A stretch of DNA of 17,004 nucleotides from the NCBI GenBank assembly GCA_021442745.1, contig JABUSI010000241.1, forward strand, positions 1 to 17,004, read 5' to 3'. The position numbers and the translations under genes were made by a program. Within the stretch, counting starts at the first letter, position 1. Each line of letters opens with the position of its first letter. Origin of the DNA: Erysipelotrichaceae bacterium. GTDB taxonomy: Bacteria; Bacillota_I; Bacilli_A; Erysipelotrichales; Erysipelotrichaceae. Positions 1 through 7,524 of the stretch are shown in pieces. The notes beneath the pieces are model-generated. The model did no database searches and was not told the DNA's origin. It saw only the letters and a list, made by a program, of their open reading frames with translations.

Positions 1-1
1 G

Positions 2-1444
2 CGTTACATTACCGACCGTTTTCTTCCGGATAAGGCGATTGATCTGATTGACGAAGCGTGTGCCACGTTGCGGGTGGAAATGGATTCCATGCCGCAGCAG
101 CTGGATGAATTGACACGGAAAGTCATGCAGCTGGAAATCGAAGAGAAGGCTTTGATGAAGGAAACGAGTGAACGGACGATGGAGCGTTTAGGCGAGTTGC
201 GGGCGGAACTGGCGGAACTGAAAGCGCAGAAAGACGATTTGCATACGAAGTGGCAGGATGAAAAAGCTGAACTGGAACAATCCAAGTCTGTAAGGGAACA
301 ACTGGATAAAGCGAGAATGGCTCTGGAGGCTGCGCAGAATGAAGCGAAGTATGAAGAAGCGGCAAAACTGCAGTATGAAACCATTCCGATGCTGGAAAAA
401 CAACTGGAAGAAGCGCAGAAACGCAATCCGGACGGACGTCTGATCCAGGAAATCGTTTCGGAAGAAATCATTGCCAAAATCGTATCCCGGTGGACGCACA
501 TTGACGTATCCCGTTTAATGGACAGCGAACGGCATAAGATTTTACAGTTGAAAGACATCATGAAGCAGCGGGTGATGGGACAGGATGAGGCATTGGAACT
601 GGTAACACAGGCCATTCTGCGTTCCAAAGCACACATTCAGGATGAGAATCGTCCGTTGGGTTCCTTCTTGTTTCTGGGGCCGACCGGGGTTGGTAAGACG
701 GAAGTGGCAAAGACCCTGGCGCAACAGCTGTTTGACAGTGAATCCAAAATTGTCCGGATTGATATGAGTGAATACATGGAGAAACACAGTGTGTCCCGTT
801 TGATCGGAGCGCCTCCGGGTTATGTCGGTCACGAAGAAGGCGGACAGTTAACGGAAGCCGTACGCCGTCAGCCGTACTGCATTGTGTTACTGGATGAGGT
901 GGAAAAAGCACATCCGGACGTATTCAATATTCTGTTGCAGATTCTGGATGACGGACGGATTACCGACAGTAAGGGTACGACCGTGGATTTCAAGAATACC
1001 CTGATTATTATGACAAGCAATCTGGGAAGTCAGTTTGCGTTTGAAAAGGATCAGAATCTGCGTAACGATCTTTACAACAAGGAAGTGCACCGGTACTTCA
1101 AGCCGGAACTGATCAACCGTATTGACGACATCGTCGTATTCAATGCGCTGGATGAACAAAGCATTGCGCTGATTACCGATAAGTTCATTAAGGATCTGGC
1201 ATCCAGACTGTCACAACGGAATATCATTCTGGAAGTAACGGACAATGCGAAAAAAGAAATCATGTCGCAGGGGGTAGACCTGGAATACGGTGCCCGTCCG
1301 CTGAAACGGTATATTCAGAAGGAAATCGAAACGCGTGTTGCGTATCGGATGATTGAAAAAGGAATCGAACAGGATGCCCATATCGTGGTGGACTTTACCG
1401 GTAACGATTATGTGCTGAACGTAACAAGTTCCTATCTGATTTAA
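2..1444 (+). CDS. clpB: ATP-dependent disaggregase ClpB, C-terminal part (5' truncated by window)
   Basis: ClpB is a hexameric cytosolic AAA+ chaperone that works with DnaK to pull proteins out of aggregates. The frame is open from base 2 and gives about 480 residues. It begins at the end of the first AAA+ domain (RYITDRFLPDKAIDLIDEA), then shows a charged coiled-coil middle domain (about fragment residues 30-140). This middle domain separates ClpB from ClpC, ClpA and ClpE. The second AAA+ domain has Walker A GPTGVGKT near residue 226, Walker B (VLLDEVEKAHPDV), the pore-loop stretch GAPPGYVGHEEGG, sensor TSNLGS, the arginine-finger region NRIDD and sensor 2 GARPLKR. The usual WTGIPV motif before this domain reads WTHIDV. 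The promoter and the first AAA+ domain lie outside the window, so heat-shock regulation cannot be judged. A terminator follows at once. Confidence 0.97.
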   Translation, partial: RYITDRFLPDKAIDLIDEACATLRVEMDSMPQQLDELTRKVMQLEIEEKALMKETSERTMERLGELRAELAELKAQKDDLHTKWQDEKAELEQSKSVREQLDKARMALEAAQNEAKYEEAAKLQYETIPMLEKQLEEAQKRNPDGRLIQEIVSEEIIAKIVSRWTHIDVSRLMDSERHKILQLKDIMKQRVMGQDEALELVTQAILRSKAHIQDENRPLGSFLFLGPTGVGKTEVAKTLAQQLFDSESKIVRIDMSEYMEKHSVSRLIGAPPGYVGHEEGGQLTEAVRRQPYCIVLLDEVEKAHPDVFNILLQILDDGRITDSKGTTVDFKNTLIIMTSNLGSQFAFEKDQNLRNDLYNKEVHRYFKPELINRIDDIVVFNALDEQSIALITDKFIKDLASRLSQRNIILEVTDNAKKEIMSQGVDLEYGARPLKRYIQKEIETRVAYRMIEKGIEQDAHIVVDFTGNDYVLNVTSSYLI

Positions 1445-1449
1445 AAAAT

Positions 1450-1478
1450 GCCTTCCGTTTATGCGGAAGGCTTCTTCT
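1450..1478 (+). terminator. Intrinsic terminator after clpB
   Basis: An 8-bp perfect stem GCCTTCCG / CGGAAGGC (1450-1457 with 1464-1471) closes a 6-base loop and is followed by a T-rich tail (TTCTTCT). It starts 6 bases after the clpB stop codon. Confidence 0.85.
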
Positions 1479-1482
1479 GTGG

Positions 1483-1490
1483 TATATAAT
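1483..1490 (+). promoter_or_regulatory. Putative -10 region for the LUD/tocopherol-cyclase-like operon
   Basis: TATAAT at 1485-1490 (or TATATA at 1483-1488, preceded by TGG like an extended -10) sits 22 bases before the start codon at 1512. No good -35 box is visible, because the -35 position falls inside the preceding terminator hairpin. The Shine-Dalgarno sequence GAGGT is at 1500-1504. Confidence 0.5.
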
Positions 1491-1511
1491 ATAGATAACG
1501 AGGTAAAAACT

Positions 1512-2150
1512 ATGAAACCATATGATCAAATGACAATGACGAAACTGGAGAAAACCAGGGAAGCATTACTGAAAAAGCATTTTGCGGCAAGTGTTGTGGG
1601 AAACTGTTTGGAAGCGAGGGAATTGGTACGTTCTCTGATTGGAGAAGGACAATCGGTTTGTTTCGGGGGAAGCATGACATTACAGGAAAGCGGTATCCTG
1701 GATATGGTATACGGTATGAACGTAAAAATATATGACCGGTATAAGGAAGGATTATCCAGAGAGGATGCCAATTTGTTGTATCGTCAGTCGTTTATGGCAG
1801 ATGTGCTTCTGACAAGCAGCAATGCGGTTACCATGACCGGGGAACTGTACAACATTGACGGTACGGGAAACCGGGTGGCAGCGATGATTTTCGGACCGGA
1901 CAAGGTTATCTGTGTGGTTGGCCGGAACAAGGTTGTTACGGATGAAGAAGCGGCCGTTGACAGGGTACGCAACGTAGCGGCACCGGCTAACTGTATCCGT
2001 CTGCATAAGGACAATCCTTGTACGAAAATCGGGCGTTGTGCGGATTGTAACAGTGATACGCGGATCTGCGATGCATTTGTGGCATTGAAACGGTGTCATG
2101 AACCGGGACGGATTCACGTGATTCTGGTCAATGAAGATCTGGGGTACTGA
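1512..2150 (+). CDS. LUD-domain protein (LutC/YkgG-like, DUF162) with C-terminal cysteine cluster
   Basis: The product is 212 residues. It matches the LUD family, whose best-known members (LutB/LutC) act in lactate oxidation, but stand-alone short members in anaerobic Bacillota have no proven role. Family signs are FGGSMTLQESGI near residue 51, LLTSSNAVTMTGELYNIDGTGNR in the middle (a loop typical of the family) and the FGP/VVGRNKVV strand region. The C-terminus carries Cys170-X5-Cys176-X2-Cys179-X6-Cys186, which could bind metal or an Fe-S cluster. It ends in a conserved-looking PGRIHVILVNEDLGY. ATG 1512 is chosen because GAGGT lies 7 bases upstream; an in-frame ATG at 1461 lies inside the clpB terminator. 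The next gene starts 2 bases after the stop, so the two are surely cotranscribed. The family call is firm; the substrate is unknown. Confidence 0.85.
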   Translation: MKPYDQMTMTKLEKTREALLKKHFAASVVGNCLEARELVRSLIGEGQSVCFGGSMTLQESGILDMVYGMNVKIYDRYKEGLSREDANLLYRQSFMADVLLTSSNAVTMTGELYNIDGTGNRVAAMIFGPDKVICVVGRNKVVTDEEAAVDRVRNVAAPANCIRLHKDNPCTKIGRCADCNSDTRICDAFVALKRCHEPGRIHVILVNEDLGY

Positions 2151-2152
2151 TT

Positions 2153-3277
2153 ATGTTCAATATTCATGATTTGTCACGGAATGCCTGCATGCTGAAAGGA
2201 AAACTGGCGCATCAGGGATATGACTGGTGGTGGCATTCCTTTACGGCAGTCAATCGTCTCACACAGGAAGAGAAGCCTTTCTTTATCGAATTTTTCGTAT
2301 GCAATCCGGCGATTGCCGAAGAAGCACCGACATTCGGACAGCATCCGGTAAATCCGAAGAAACCTTCGTATCTGATGGTGAAAGCAGGATGCTGGAAAAC
2401 GCCGATGCAACTGCACCGGTTTGTTCCGTGGAAAGATATTACGCTGAAAGCGGATGCGCCGTACAGTATTCAGGCGGATGATTGTTTCTGCAGCGATACG
2501 ATGACATACGGTTGTGTGTCCGTTACCGGACAACAGGCAGAAGACCATCCGGAATGGATGTGTGATGCCGGAACGATAGAGTGGAATCTGACCATATCCA
2601 AGGAAGTGGCATTTCATGTCGGGTATGGTGCAGGCAAACTGTTCCGTGATCTTAATGCGTTTGAAATGTACTGGCATGCGGAAGGAATGAAAAGTATGTA
2701 TGAAGGAACCGTTACGTTAAACGGTGAAGTATATGACGTCATCAGGGACCGTTCGTACGGGTATGCCGATAAGAACTGGGGAAGCAATTTCACCAGCCCG
2801 TGGATCTGGTTGTCTTCCTGCAGTATGACCAGCAAACTGACCGGTAAAAAACTGGAAAACAGCGTCTTTGATATCGGTGGCGGAAGACCGAAGGTGTTTG
2901 GCGTGGCTTTGGACCGGAAACTTTTGGGAGCATTCTGGTATGAAGGGGAAGAGTATGAATACAATTTCTCAAAGTTCTGGACGGGCGTAAAAACGGTCTT
3001 TGACGCAAAGGAAACCGAAGACAGGATTGTATGGGATATTACCCAGGAAAATACGAATTCCGTTATGGAAACGCACATTGAGTGTTTCAAAAAGGATATG
3101 CTTCTGGTGAACTATGAATCACCGGACGGTAAGAAACGGCATAACCGGTTGTGGAACGGCGGAAACGGTACGGGAACAATCAGGCTTTATAAGAAAAATG
3201 ACAAAAACAGAACACTGATTGATGAGATTTTATGCGATCATGTGGGATGCGAATACGGAGAATATGACAGCAAGTAA
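2153..3277 (+). CDS. Tocopherol-cyclase-like / lipocalin-like protein of unknown function
   Basis: The product is 374 residues with no signal peptide or membrane segment. I recognise the broad pattern of the tocopherol-cyclase-like family: an N-terminal HQGYDWWWHSFTA-type motif, many aromatic beta strands (about residues 25-180), a central DRSYGYADKNWGSNFTSPWIWL motif (about 200-220) with a conserved-looking Trp/Asn/Gly core, and a second beta-rich half to the end. In plants the family cyclises tocopherol precursors. Bacteria of this type make no tocopherol, so the bacterial role is open, perhaps handling a hydrophobic ligand. It follows the LUD gene with a 2-base gap and uses GGGGT at 2141-2145, inside that gene, as ribosome site. 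Its last codons form part of the terminator. The family assignment is from motif memory only. Confidence 0.6.
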   Translation: MFNIHDLSRNACMLKGKLAHQGYDWWWHSFTAVNRLTQEEKPFFIEFFVCNPAIAEEAPTFGQHPVNPKKPSYLMVKAGCWKTPMQLHRFVPWKDITLKADAPYSIQADDCFCSDTMTYGCVSVTGQQAEDHPEWMCDAGTIEWNLTISKEVAFHVGYGAGKLFRDLNAFEMYWHAEGMKSMYEGTVTLNGEVYDVIRDRSYGYADKNWGSNFTSPWIWLSSCSMTSKLTGKKLENSVFDIGGGRPKVFGVALDRKLLGAFWYEGEEYEYNFSKFWTGVKTVFDAKETEDRIVWDITQENTNSVMETHIECFKKDMLLVNYESPDGKKRHNRLWNGGNGTGTIRLYKKNDKNRTLIDEILCDHVGCEYGEYDSK

Positions 3278-3296
3278 AAAACTTGCTGTTTTTTTT
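3267..3296 (+). terminator. Intrinsic terminator overlapping the stop codon
   Basis: A perfect 9-bp stem ACAGCAAGT / ACTTGCTGT (3267-3275 with 3281-3289) surrounds a 5-A loop and is followed by a run of T to 3296. The stop codon TAA (3275-3277) is at the top of the hairpin, so the last codons of the tocopherol-cyclase-like gene form the left arm. Confidence 0.92.
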
Positions 3297-3347
3297 AGGA
3301 ATTTCATACCATGCGGGAAATAGTATAGGGATAGGGGGACAGTGTTT

Positions 3348-3785
3348 ATGAATACAATCAGAATACTGGCATTGTGTGATATGGGTGATTCTACGTTAGT
3401 GTATATGGAAAAAACAGAACCTGTAATGTTGCAGAAACCGATGGAAGAATTCCTGAATGAAATGTGTATGATGTTTGGCAGCGATGTCAAAGGTAGGAGA
3501 AGTGCCAGCAAATATCTGCTGAATGTGACACAACGGGCACCGATTCCTTTTTGCCCGGAACGAAAGGGAATCCTCTTTTATGCACCGTCTACGGACAACA
3601 AAACGACGTGGATTCAATACTGGTTTGTGGAAAAATTCAGAAAATCCGAACGCGGTACTAGTATTCTGTTCAAAGACGGTACACAATTAACAGTAGGTAT
3701 CGGGTACAGAAGTATAAAAAACCAGATCAGACGATGTAAGAAACTGCAGAGACTGATTGATGAAGCGATGGGAAAGGAATGGTGA
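3348..3785 (+). CDS. ComK-family competence transcription factor, short form
   Basis: The product is 145 residues. From about residue 38 to 135 it follows Bacillus subtilis ComK closely in layout: a C(M/R)(M/F)FGS...GR(R/K) motif, then a T/S-rich P(I/P)PF-type strand, ILFYAPS like IFLFPTLS, a W-I followed by a VEKF/VKEF strand, an F-DGTQL/F-NGKTM turn, and a YRSIKNQIRR helix like the ComK YNSFENQVYR. ComK activates DNA-uptake genes and its own gene. This protein is shorter than the 192-residue B. subtilis one. It ends just after the RLIDEAM helix and lacks the C-terminal tail that holds the MecA-binding FMLYP motif. ATG 3348 has GGGGG at 3334-3338 at good distance; a GTG at 3342 is too close. 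It runs directly into rmuC with a 2-base gap. No clear AAAA-N5-TTTT ComK box is seen upstream. Confidence 0.78.
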   Translation: MNTIRILALCDMGDSTLVYMEKTEPVMLQKPMEEFLNEMCMMFGSDVKGRRSASKYLLNVTQRAPIPFCPERKGILFYAPSTDNKTTWIQYWFVEKFRKSERGTSILFKDGTQLTVGIGYRSIKNQIRRCKKLQRLIDEAMGKEW

Positions 3786-3787
3786 CG

Positions 3788-4867
3788 ATGACGGAAGAAA
3801 CACAGAAACTGATGATTTATGCAGGGATTGCGTTGGCGGTGATTGTTCTTTTGATTCTGCTGATTCTGATTATGCAGAACGGCAACCGGAGAAAAGAACT
3901 GGAACTCATGAGAAAAGACGTGAATGCGGAGATGAATCAGATGCAACTGCAATTGCAACAGGTGATTCTGCAAAGCGTGCAGAATGTCGTAACGTCCAAT
4001 GACAGGCGGATGGATCAGCTGGAACAGAGGGTGAACGGTTCGATGGTGGAAAATCTGAAAACGACCCAGAATGCGTTGTATCAGATGAATGAACGGATGG
4101 TACGGATTGATGAAACCCAGAAGGGACTGGATGAATTGTCCGTACAGATTCATTCCCTGCAGAACGTATTACAGGATAAAAAGAGCCGGGGTATTTTCGG
4201 TGAGGTCGAACTGTATAATTTGCTGGAGAGCGTATACGGTACCGGTGACCGGTTTTATAAAAAACAGGTAAAACTGTCCAACGGAACGATGGTGGATGCT
4301 CTTTTGACCGGTAATGCGACGCAGCGGGACGTACCGATTGACAGTAAGTTTCCGCTGGAACACTATACCCGGATGCTGGATGAATCCTTGGATCCGCAGA
4401 TCCGTCAGCTGGCATCCCGTCAGTTTAAGCAGGATGTTACCCGGCATATGAAAGATATCCGGGAAAAGTACGTATCCTTGCCGGAAACGGCGGATTTTGC
4501 GTATATGTTCATTCCGGCTGAGGCAGTGTATTCCTATATTTATGCCAATATGGACGATTTGGTACAGTTGTCATACCAATGGCACGTATACATTGCGTCT
4601 CCGACAACCTTGATGGCGTATCTGACCGCTATGAAGGCAATTTATCTCGGTCAGAAGCAGGATGAAAAAATGGTATGGATGAAAGAAGAATTCCGGAAAC
4701 TGGCACTGGAGTTTGACCGGTTTAAGGAACGGTATGATGCCGTTACGGCGGATTTTGAAAAAATCCGGAAGGATTTCGGCCAGGTAACGATTACTTCCGA
4801 AAAGATTCAGAAGCGGTTTGCGCAGATTGAAAGCGTGGAACTGCCGGATTTGTCCGGAAACGAATAG
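3788..4867 (+). CDS. rmuC: DNA recombination protein RmuC homologue
   Basis: RmuC proteins are membrane-anchored, coiled-coil proteins with a nuclease-like core that limit inversions between short inverted repeats; the biochemistry is unclear. This 359-residue product has one N-terminal membrane segment (about residues 8-29), a long Gln-rich coiled coil (about 30-130), then the RmuC core: KSRGIFGEVELYNLLE, the nuclease-fold stretch VDALL...VPIDSKFPLEHY (Asp, Asp and Lys as in PD-(D/E)xK folds), FAYMFIPAEAVYSYI and SPTTLMAYL. The C-terminus is again helical. ATG 3788 is preferred over ATG 3779, since GGAAAGGA (3771-3778) is 9 bases before 3788 but abuts 3779. The ribosome site lies inside the ComK-like gene, so the two genes are coupled. 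It is shorter than the E. coli protein but of usual length for Bacillota. Confidence 0.95.
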   Translation: MTEETQKLMIYAGIALAVIVLLILLILIMQNGNRRKELELMRKDVNAEMNQMQLQLQQVILQSVQNVVTSNDRRMDQLEQRVNGSMVENLKTTQNALYQMNERMVRIDETQKGLDELSVQIHSLQNVLQDKKSRGIFGEVELYNLLESVYGTGDRFYKKQVKLSNGTMVDALLTGNATQRDVPIDSKFPLEHYTRMLDESLDPQIRQLASRQFKQDVTRHMKDIREKYVSLPETADFAYMFIPAEAVYSYIYANMDDLVQLSYQWHVYIASPTTLMAYLTAMKAIYLGQKQDEKMVWMKEEFRKLALEFDRFKERYDAVTADFEKIRKDFGQVTITSEKIQKRFAQIESVELPDLSGNE

Positions 4868-4899
4868 GAATTTACCGCTTCTTTGCGAACAGTAACAGT

Positions 4900-5727
4900 A
4901 TGAAACACAAAAAGATACTGATGATAACAGGAATCTGTGTGGTTATGGCTGTTCTGATTGTAAAGGGGTGTATCACAAAAGCAGACAATCAGATCAGAAC
5001 ATCCGTTACCACGACGACTTCACGGACAGGTTCCTTTACGCAGACGGTAGTGCTGGAAGCTACGGTTGTACCGAAAGAAGAACAGTTCGTTCCGGTGGAG
5101 GGCGTCATTGTACAATGGTACTGTCAGGTAGGGGATGCCGTGGCGAAGAAAGACAAGATTGCGAAAGCGGACCTGTATGGAAAACAATATGTGAAGAAGA
5201 CGACGGCAGACGGGGTAATATCCCGGATAGAACCGGATGGCTTTGCGTTATCCACCCAGGGAAATATCTTGTCTTTTTCCGTCAATGAAACGGTATTGGA
5301 AAAACTGAAAACCGTACAAAGCGTGGAAGCGCTGATTGAGGGGAACGTATATCCGCTGGTGATTACCGGTATTTCCAAGGCTGCCGTCTATCAAAAGCAG
5401 GAAAACCGATACGAAGTGTATGCCAGCTGTCCGGCTTTGTGTGAGTGCCTGTATAAAAAATGGACGGGTACTCTGCAATGGGATCTGGAGAAAGAGGGTA
5501 CCATTGTTCCGCTGGATTGTGTTGTTCAGGTACAGGGGAAAACGTACGTGGTATATCCTTCCTGGCTGAATCATACGATGGATCTGGAACCGGCGGATTA
5601 TGAAGAAGTGGAAATCGCACAAGCTGCCAAGGATGAAGTTTTGCTGAAAGAGTCTTTACGGCAAAATGAACTGCTGCTGTTGTCGGATGAGGCGTATATT
5701 GTCCTGTATGAATTGCTCAGACAGTAA
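4900..5727 (+). CDS. MacA/HlyD-like membrane-fusion adaptor, compact form
   Basis: The product is 275 residues. An N-terminal membrane segment (about 5-23) is followed by an extracytoplasmic part. A split lipoyl-like pattern is visible: VPVEGVIVQWYCQVGDAVAKKDKIA (about 65-90) and TADGVISRIEPDG (about 105-118), with beta-barrel-like strands after it. Only a short YGKQYVKK linker lies between the two lipoyl halves, so the alpha-helical hairpin of classical adaptors is missing. A VKGC sequence near residue 23 resembles a lipobox, but Lys at -2 makes lipidation doubtful. It sits 32 bases after rmuC without a terminator and 1 base before the ATPase gene, as expected for the adaptor of a MacB/YknXYZ-type exporter. 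No proper Shine-Dalgarno precedes ATG 4900, so initiation is probably weak or coupled. Substrate unknown. Confidence 0.7.
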   Translation: MKHKKILMITGICVVMAVLIVKGCITKADNQIRTSVTTTTSRTGSFTQTVVLEATVVPKEEQFVPVEGVIVQWYCQVGDAVAKKDKIAKADLYGKQYVKKTTADGVISRIEPDGFALSTQGNILSFSVNETVLEKLKTVQSVEALIEGNVYPLVITGISKAAVYQKQENRYEVYASCPALCECLYKKWTGTLQWDLEKEGTIVPLDCVVQVQGKTYVVYPSWLNHTMDLEPADYEEVEIAQAAKDEVLLKESLRQNELLLLSDEAYIVLYELLRQ

Positions 5728-5728
5728 G

Positions 5729-6406
5729 ATGATTGTGCTTGAGCACGTGTATCAGGTATATCCGATGAAAGACGGACCGGTGCATGCCCTGCAGGATGTA
5801 AACGTGACGATTGAAAAAGGAGATTTTGTGGTAATCCAAGGTCAGTCCGGCAGCGGTAAGACGACACTTCTGCATATACTGGGATTGCTGAAGAATCCAA
5901 GTGAAGGAACTGTCCGGTATGAGGGACAGGATTGCAAAGGGTGGGATGAAACAACGTGCGCAAAGTACCGGAACCAAACCATCGGTTTTGTGATGCAGCA
6001 GGATGCTCTGATTCCGTATCTGACACTGGAAGAGAATATCCGCGTTCCGCAGATGATTGCGGGGAAAATTAAGGAAGAATCCATCGGAAAACTGCTGCGC
6101 TTTACGCAGATTGAGAAACAGAAAAACCATTTGCCGAACGAATGTTCCGGCGGACAGAGGCAGCGTGCCGTATTAGCCAGGGCACTGGTGAATACGCCGC
6201 AGATCTTGTTATGTGACGAACCGACCGCTTCACTGGACAGTGCGAATGCGAATCGAATGGTACAGCTTTTGCGTGGGTTACACCGGATTGGCATTACCAT
6301 TGTGCTGGTAACCCACGACAAGCGCTACGCAAAGGCAGGAAACCGTCTGTGGTATGTACATCACGGGAGAGTAACGGAATGCGATATTGGCTCGGACATA
6401 CCGTAG
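5729..6406 (+). CDS. ABC transporter ATPase, MacB/LolD/FtsE-type
   Basis: The product is 225 residues, the usual length for this subfamily of ATPases that drive FtsX-fold permeases by mechanotransmission. Visible motifs are Walker A GQSGSGKTT (residues 38-46), Q-loop FVMQQDALIP, ABC signature CSGGQRQR, Walker B ILLCDEPTASLD and H-loop VTHD. ATG 5729 is chosen because it follows the adaptor stop (TAA 5725-5727) by one base and the protein then starts MIVLEHVYQVYP, the normal first strand; a longer in-frame start inside the adaptor gene adds no domain. There is no strong Shine-Dalgarno, so translation is likely coupled. Its 3' end overlaps the permease gene by 28 bases. Role: energy supply for export or extracellular mechanical work; the substrate cannot be read. 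Confidence 0.93.
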   Translation: MIVLEHVYQVYPMKDGPVHALQDVNVTIEKGDFVVIQGQSGSGKTTLLHILGLLKNPSEGTVRYEGQDCKGWDETTCAKYRNQTIGFVMQQDALIPYLTLEENIRVPQMIAGKIKEESIGKLLRFTQIEKQKNHLPNECSGGQRQRAVLARALVNTPQILLCDEPTASLDSANANRMVQLLRGLHRIGITIVLVTHDKRYAKAGNRLWYVHHGRVTECDIGSDIP

Positions 6407-7431
6407 CGTACATTCGATATCGCATTCGGCCGATCCGGCTGGGGATTGCGGCTGTTGTGATATCGTATGTATGCGTGATGATGGTACATCAGATTGTTAC
6501 GGGAATTCATCAGCAGATCAGTGCTTCTATGCTGGATATGGGACTGGATCATGTCTGGATCAGCGCGACGTATGCTCCGGAATGGGAGTATCTGAAAGAG
6601 CATGCCGGGTATTTCCGGATCAGCGCAAGTGAGAGCTGGGAATACAAAGACGACATATATACGGTTGTGAAATCGGAATATCCGGAAGTAATGACGGATT
6701 CGGGAAGGATGATAAGAGAAACGGACAGTACGTATGGGCTGCCGGTATGTGTGATCGGTCAGAAGGTAAACCAGAACGTATTTCAGAATCAGGGATTGCA
6801 TAAAACGATTAACGTGAACGGTACCGTATATGAAGTTGTCGGTATCTGCAGTCCGCAGGCAGGAAGCCTTCTGGAGGATCCCGATTACACGGTATATGTC
6901 CCCGGTTTGTTTGTGTACGGACAACCGGTTACGATAGAAATCGGCGGCAGGGAGGAACTCCGTCTGCAGGCGTATGCCGGGCTGTGGAATCTGGATTGTC
7001 AGATGATCAGTCAGAAAGAACTGATGGATACGATGGACGGCTTGATGAAAACCATTGAAAACGGTCTGGTAATCGTATCGCTGGTTTCGGTCGTCATCGG
7101 ACTGGTGGCAATGATGCAGTGTATTCTGTATGAATGGGAATCACGTAAAAAGGAAATCGGAATCCGTAAAACAATGGGGCAGAGCCAGATGCAGCTGATG
7201 AAGCAGTTTTTCTTTGAAATTTCCGCATTTCTGATGGGAGCACTGGGAATCGGAAATCTGGTTTGTATGGTTTTGCTGGCAATCGGAAACCGGATGTGTT
7301 CCTGGTTAGGACCTTTTGATTTTGTGTTCGGTATTGTTTTGGGACTGGGTACGTACGGCATCGGTATTCTGATGGGAATGTGTGCGGTTTACGGGATTTC
7401 ACGGCTGGATGCGGTGGAGTGTATGAGGTAA
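6379..7431 (+). CDS. FtsX/MacB-like ABC permease
   Basis: The product is 350 residues. It has an N-terminal membrane segment (about 20-37), a large extracytoplasmic domain (about 40-220, MacB-PCD-like) and a C-terminal FtsX domain with three segments (about 228-249, 276-302 and 314-337). Between the first two of these is the cytoplasmic coupling stretch RKKEIGIRKTMG, typical of FtsX-like permeases. ATG 6379 is chosen because CGGGAGA (6364-6370) stands 8 bases upstream; it overlaps the ATPase gene in another frame by 28 bases. Together with the two genes before it, it forms a MacAB/YknXYZ-like unit. Such units export peptides or lipids or give resistance to antimicrobial peptides in other Bacillota; which applies here is unknown. 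Confidence 0.9.
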   Translation: MRYWLGHTVAYIRYRIRPIRLGIAAVVISYVCVMMVHQIVTGIHQQISASMLDMGLDHVWISATYAPEWEYLKEHAGYFRISASESWEYKDDIYTVVKSEYPEVMTDSGRMIRETDSTYGLPVCVIGQKVNQNVFQNQGLHKTINVNGTVYEVVGICSPQAGSLLEDPDYTVYVPGLFVYGQPVTIEIGGREELRLQAYAGLWNLDCQMISQKELMDTMDGLMKTIENGLVIVSLVSVVIGLVAMMQCILYEWESRKKEIGIRKTMGQSQMQLMKQFFFEISAFLMGALGIGNLVCMVLLAIGNRMCSWLGPFDFVFGIVLGLGTYGIGILMGMCAVYGISRLDAVECMR

Positions 7432-7447
7432 AAGAACTGCTTTTTTA
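7430..7447 (+). terminator. Weak possible terminator after the FtsX-like permease
   Basis: AAAAG / CTTTT (7430-7434 with 7440-7444) around a 5-base loop runs into a stretch of six T. The stem is short and nearly all A-T, so this is only a weak candidate; read-through into the importer operon is possible. Confidence 0.2.
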
Positions 7448-7478
7448 TCCGTTATGTGATAGGTATGTGAAAAAATAA

Positions 7479-7507
7479 TTGTATTACGGGGACAACGGTG
7501 GTAAAAT
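7479..7507 (+). promoter_or_regulatory. Sigma-A-type promoter of the AfuABC-like importer operon
   Basis: TTGTAT (7479-7484) and TAAAAT (7502-7507) are separated by exactly 17 bases. Transcription would start near 7514, giving a leader of about 45 bases before the start codon at 7560. Confidence 0.65.
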
Positions 7508-7524
7508 AGGAATATCGAAAGCGG

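Noticed and set aside
4..636. Long open frame on the minus strand opposite clpB, rich in Ser, Cys and Phe.
   Set aside because: It is the antisense shadow of a conserved coding sequence; its composition is typical of reversed coding DNA and there is no ribosome site. The same holds for the long reverse frames opposite the DUF523, malic enzyme, rmuC and importer genes.
3278..3347. ComK box (AAAA-N5-TTTT) for autoregulation upstream of the comK-like gene.
   Set aside because: The A and T runs there belong to the terminator hairpin of the previous gene and their spacing does not fit; no second box is seen.
4838..4860. Small hairpin CCGGA/TCCGG at the end of rmuC as a terminator before the adaptor gene.
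   Set aside because: Five base pairs and no T-run; it lies inside coding sequence.
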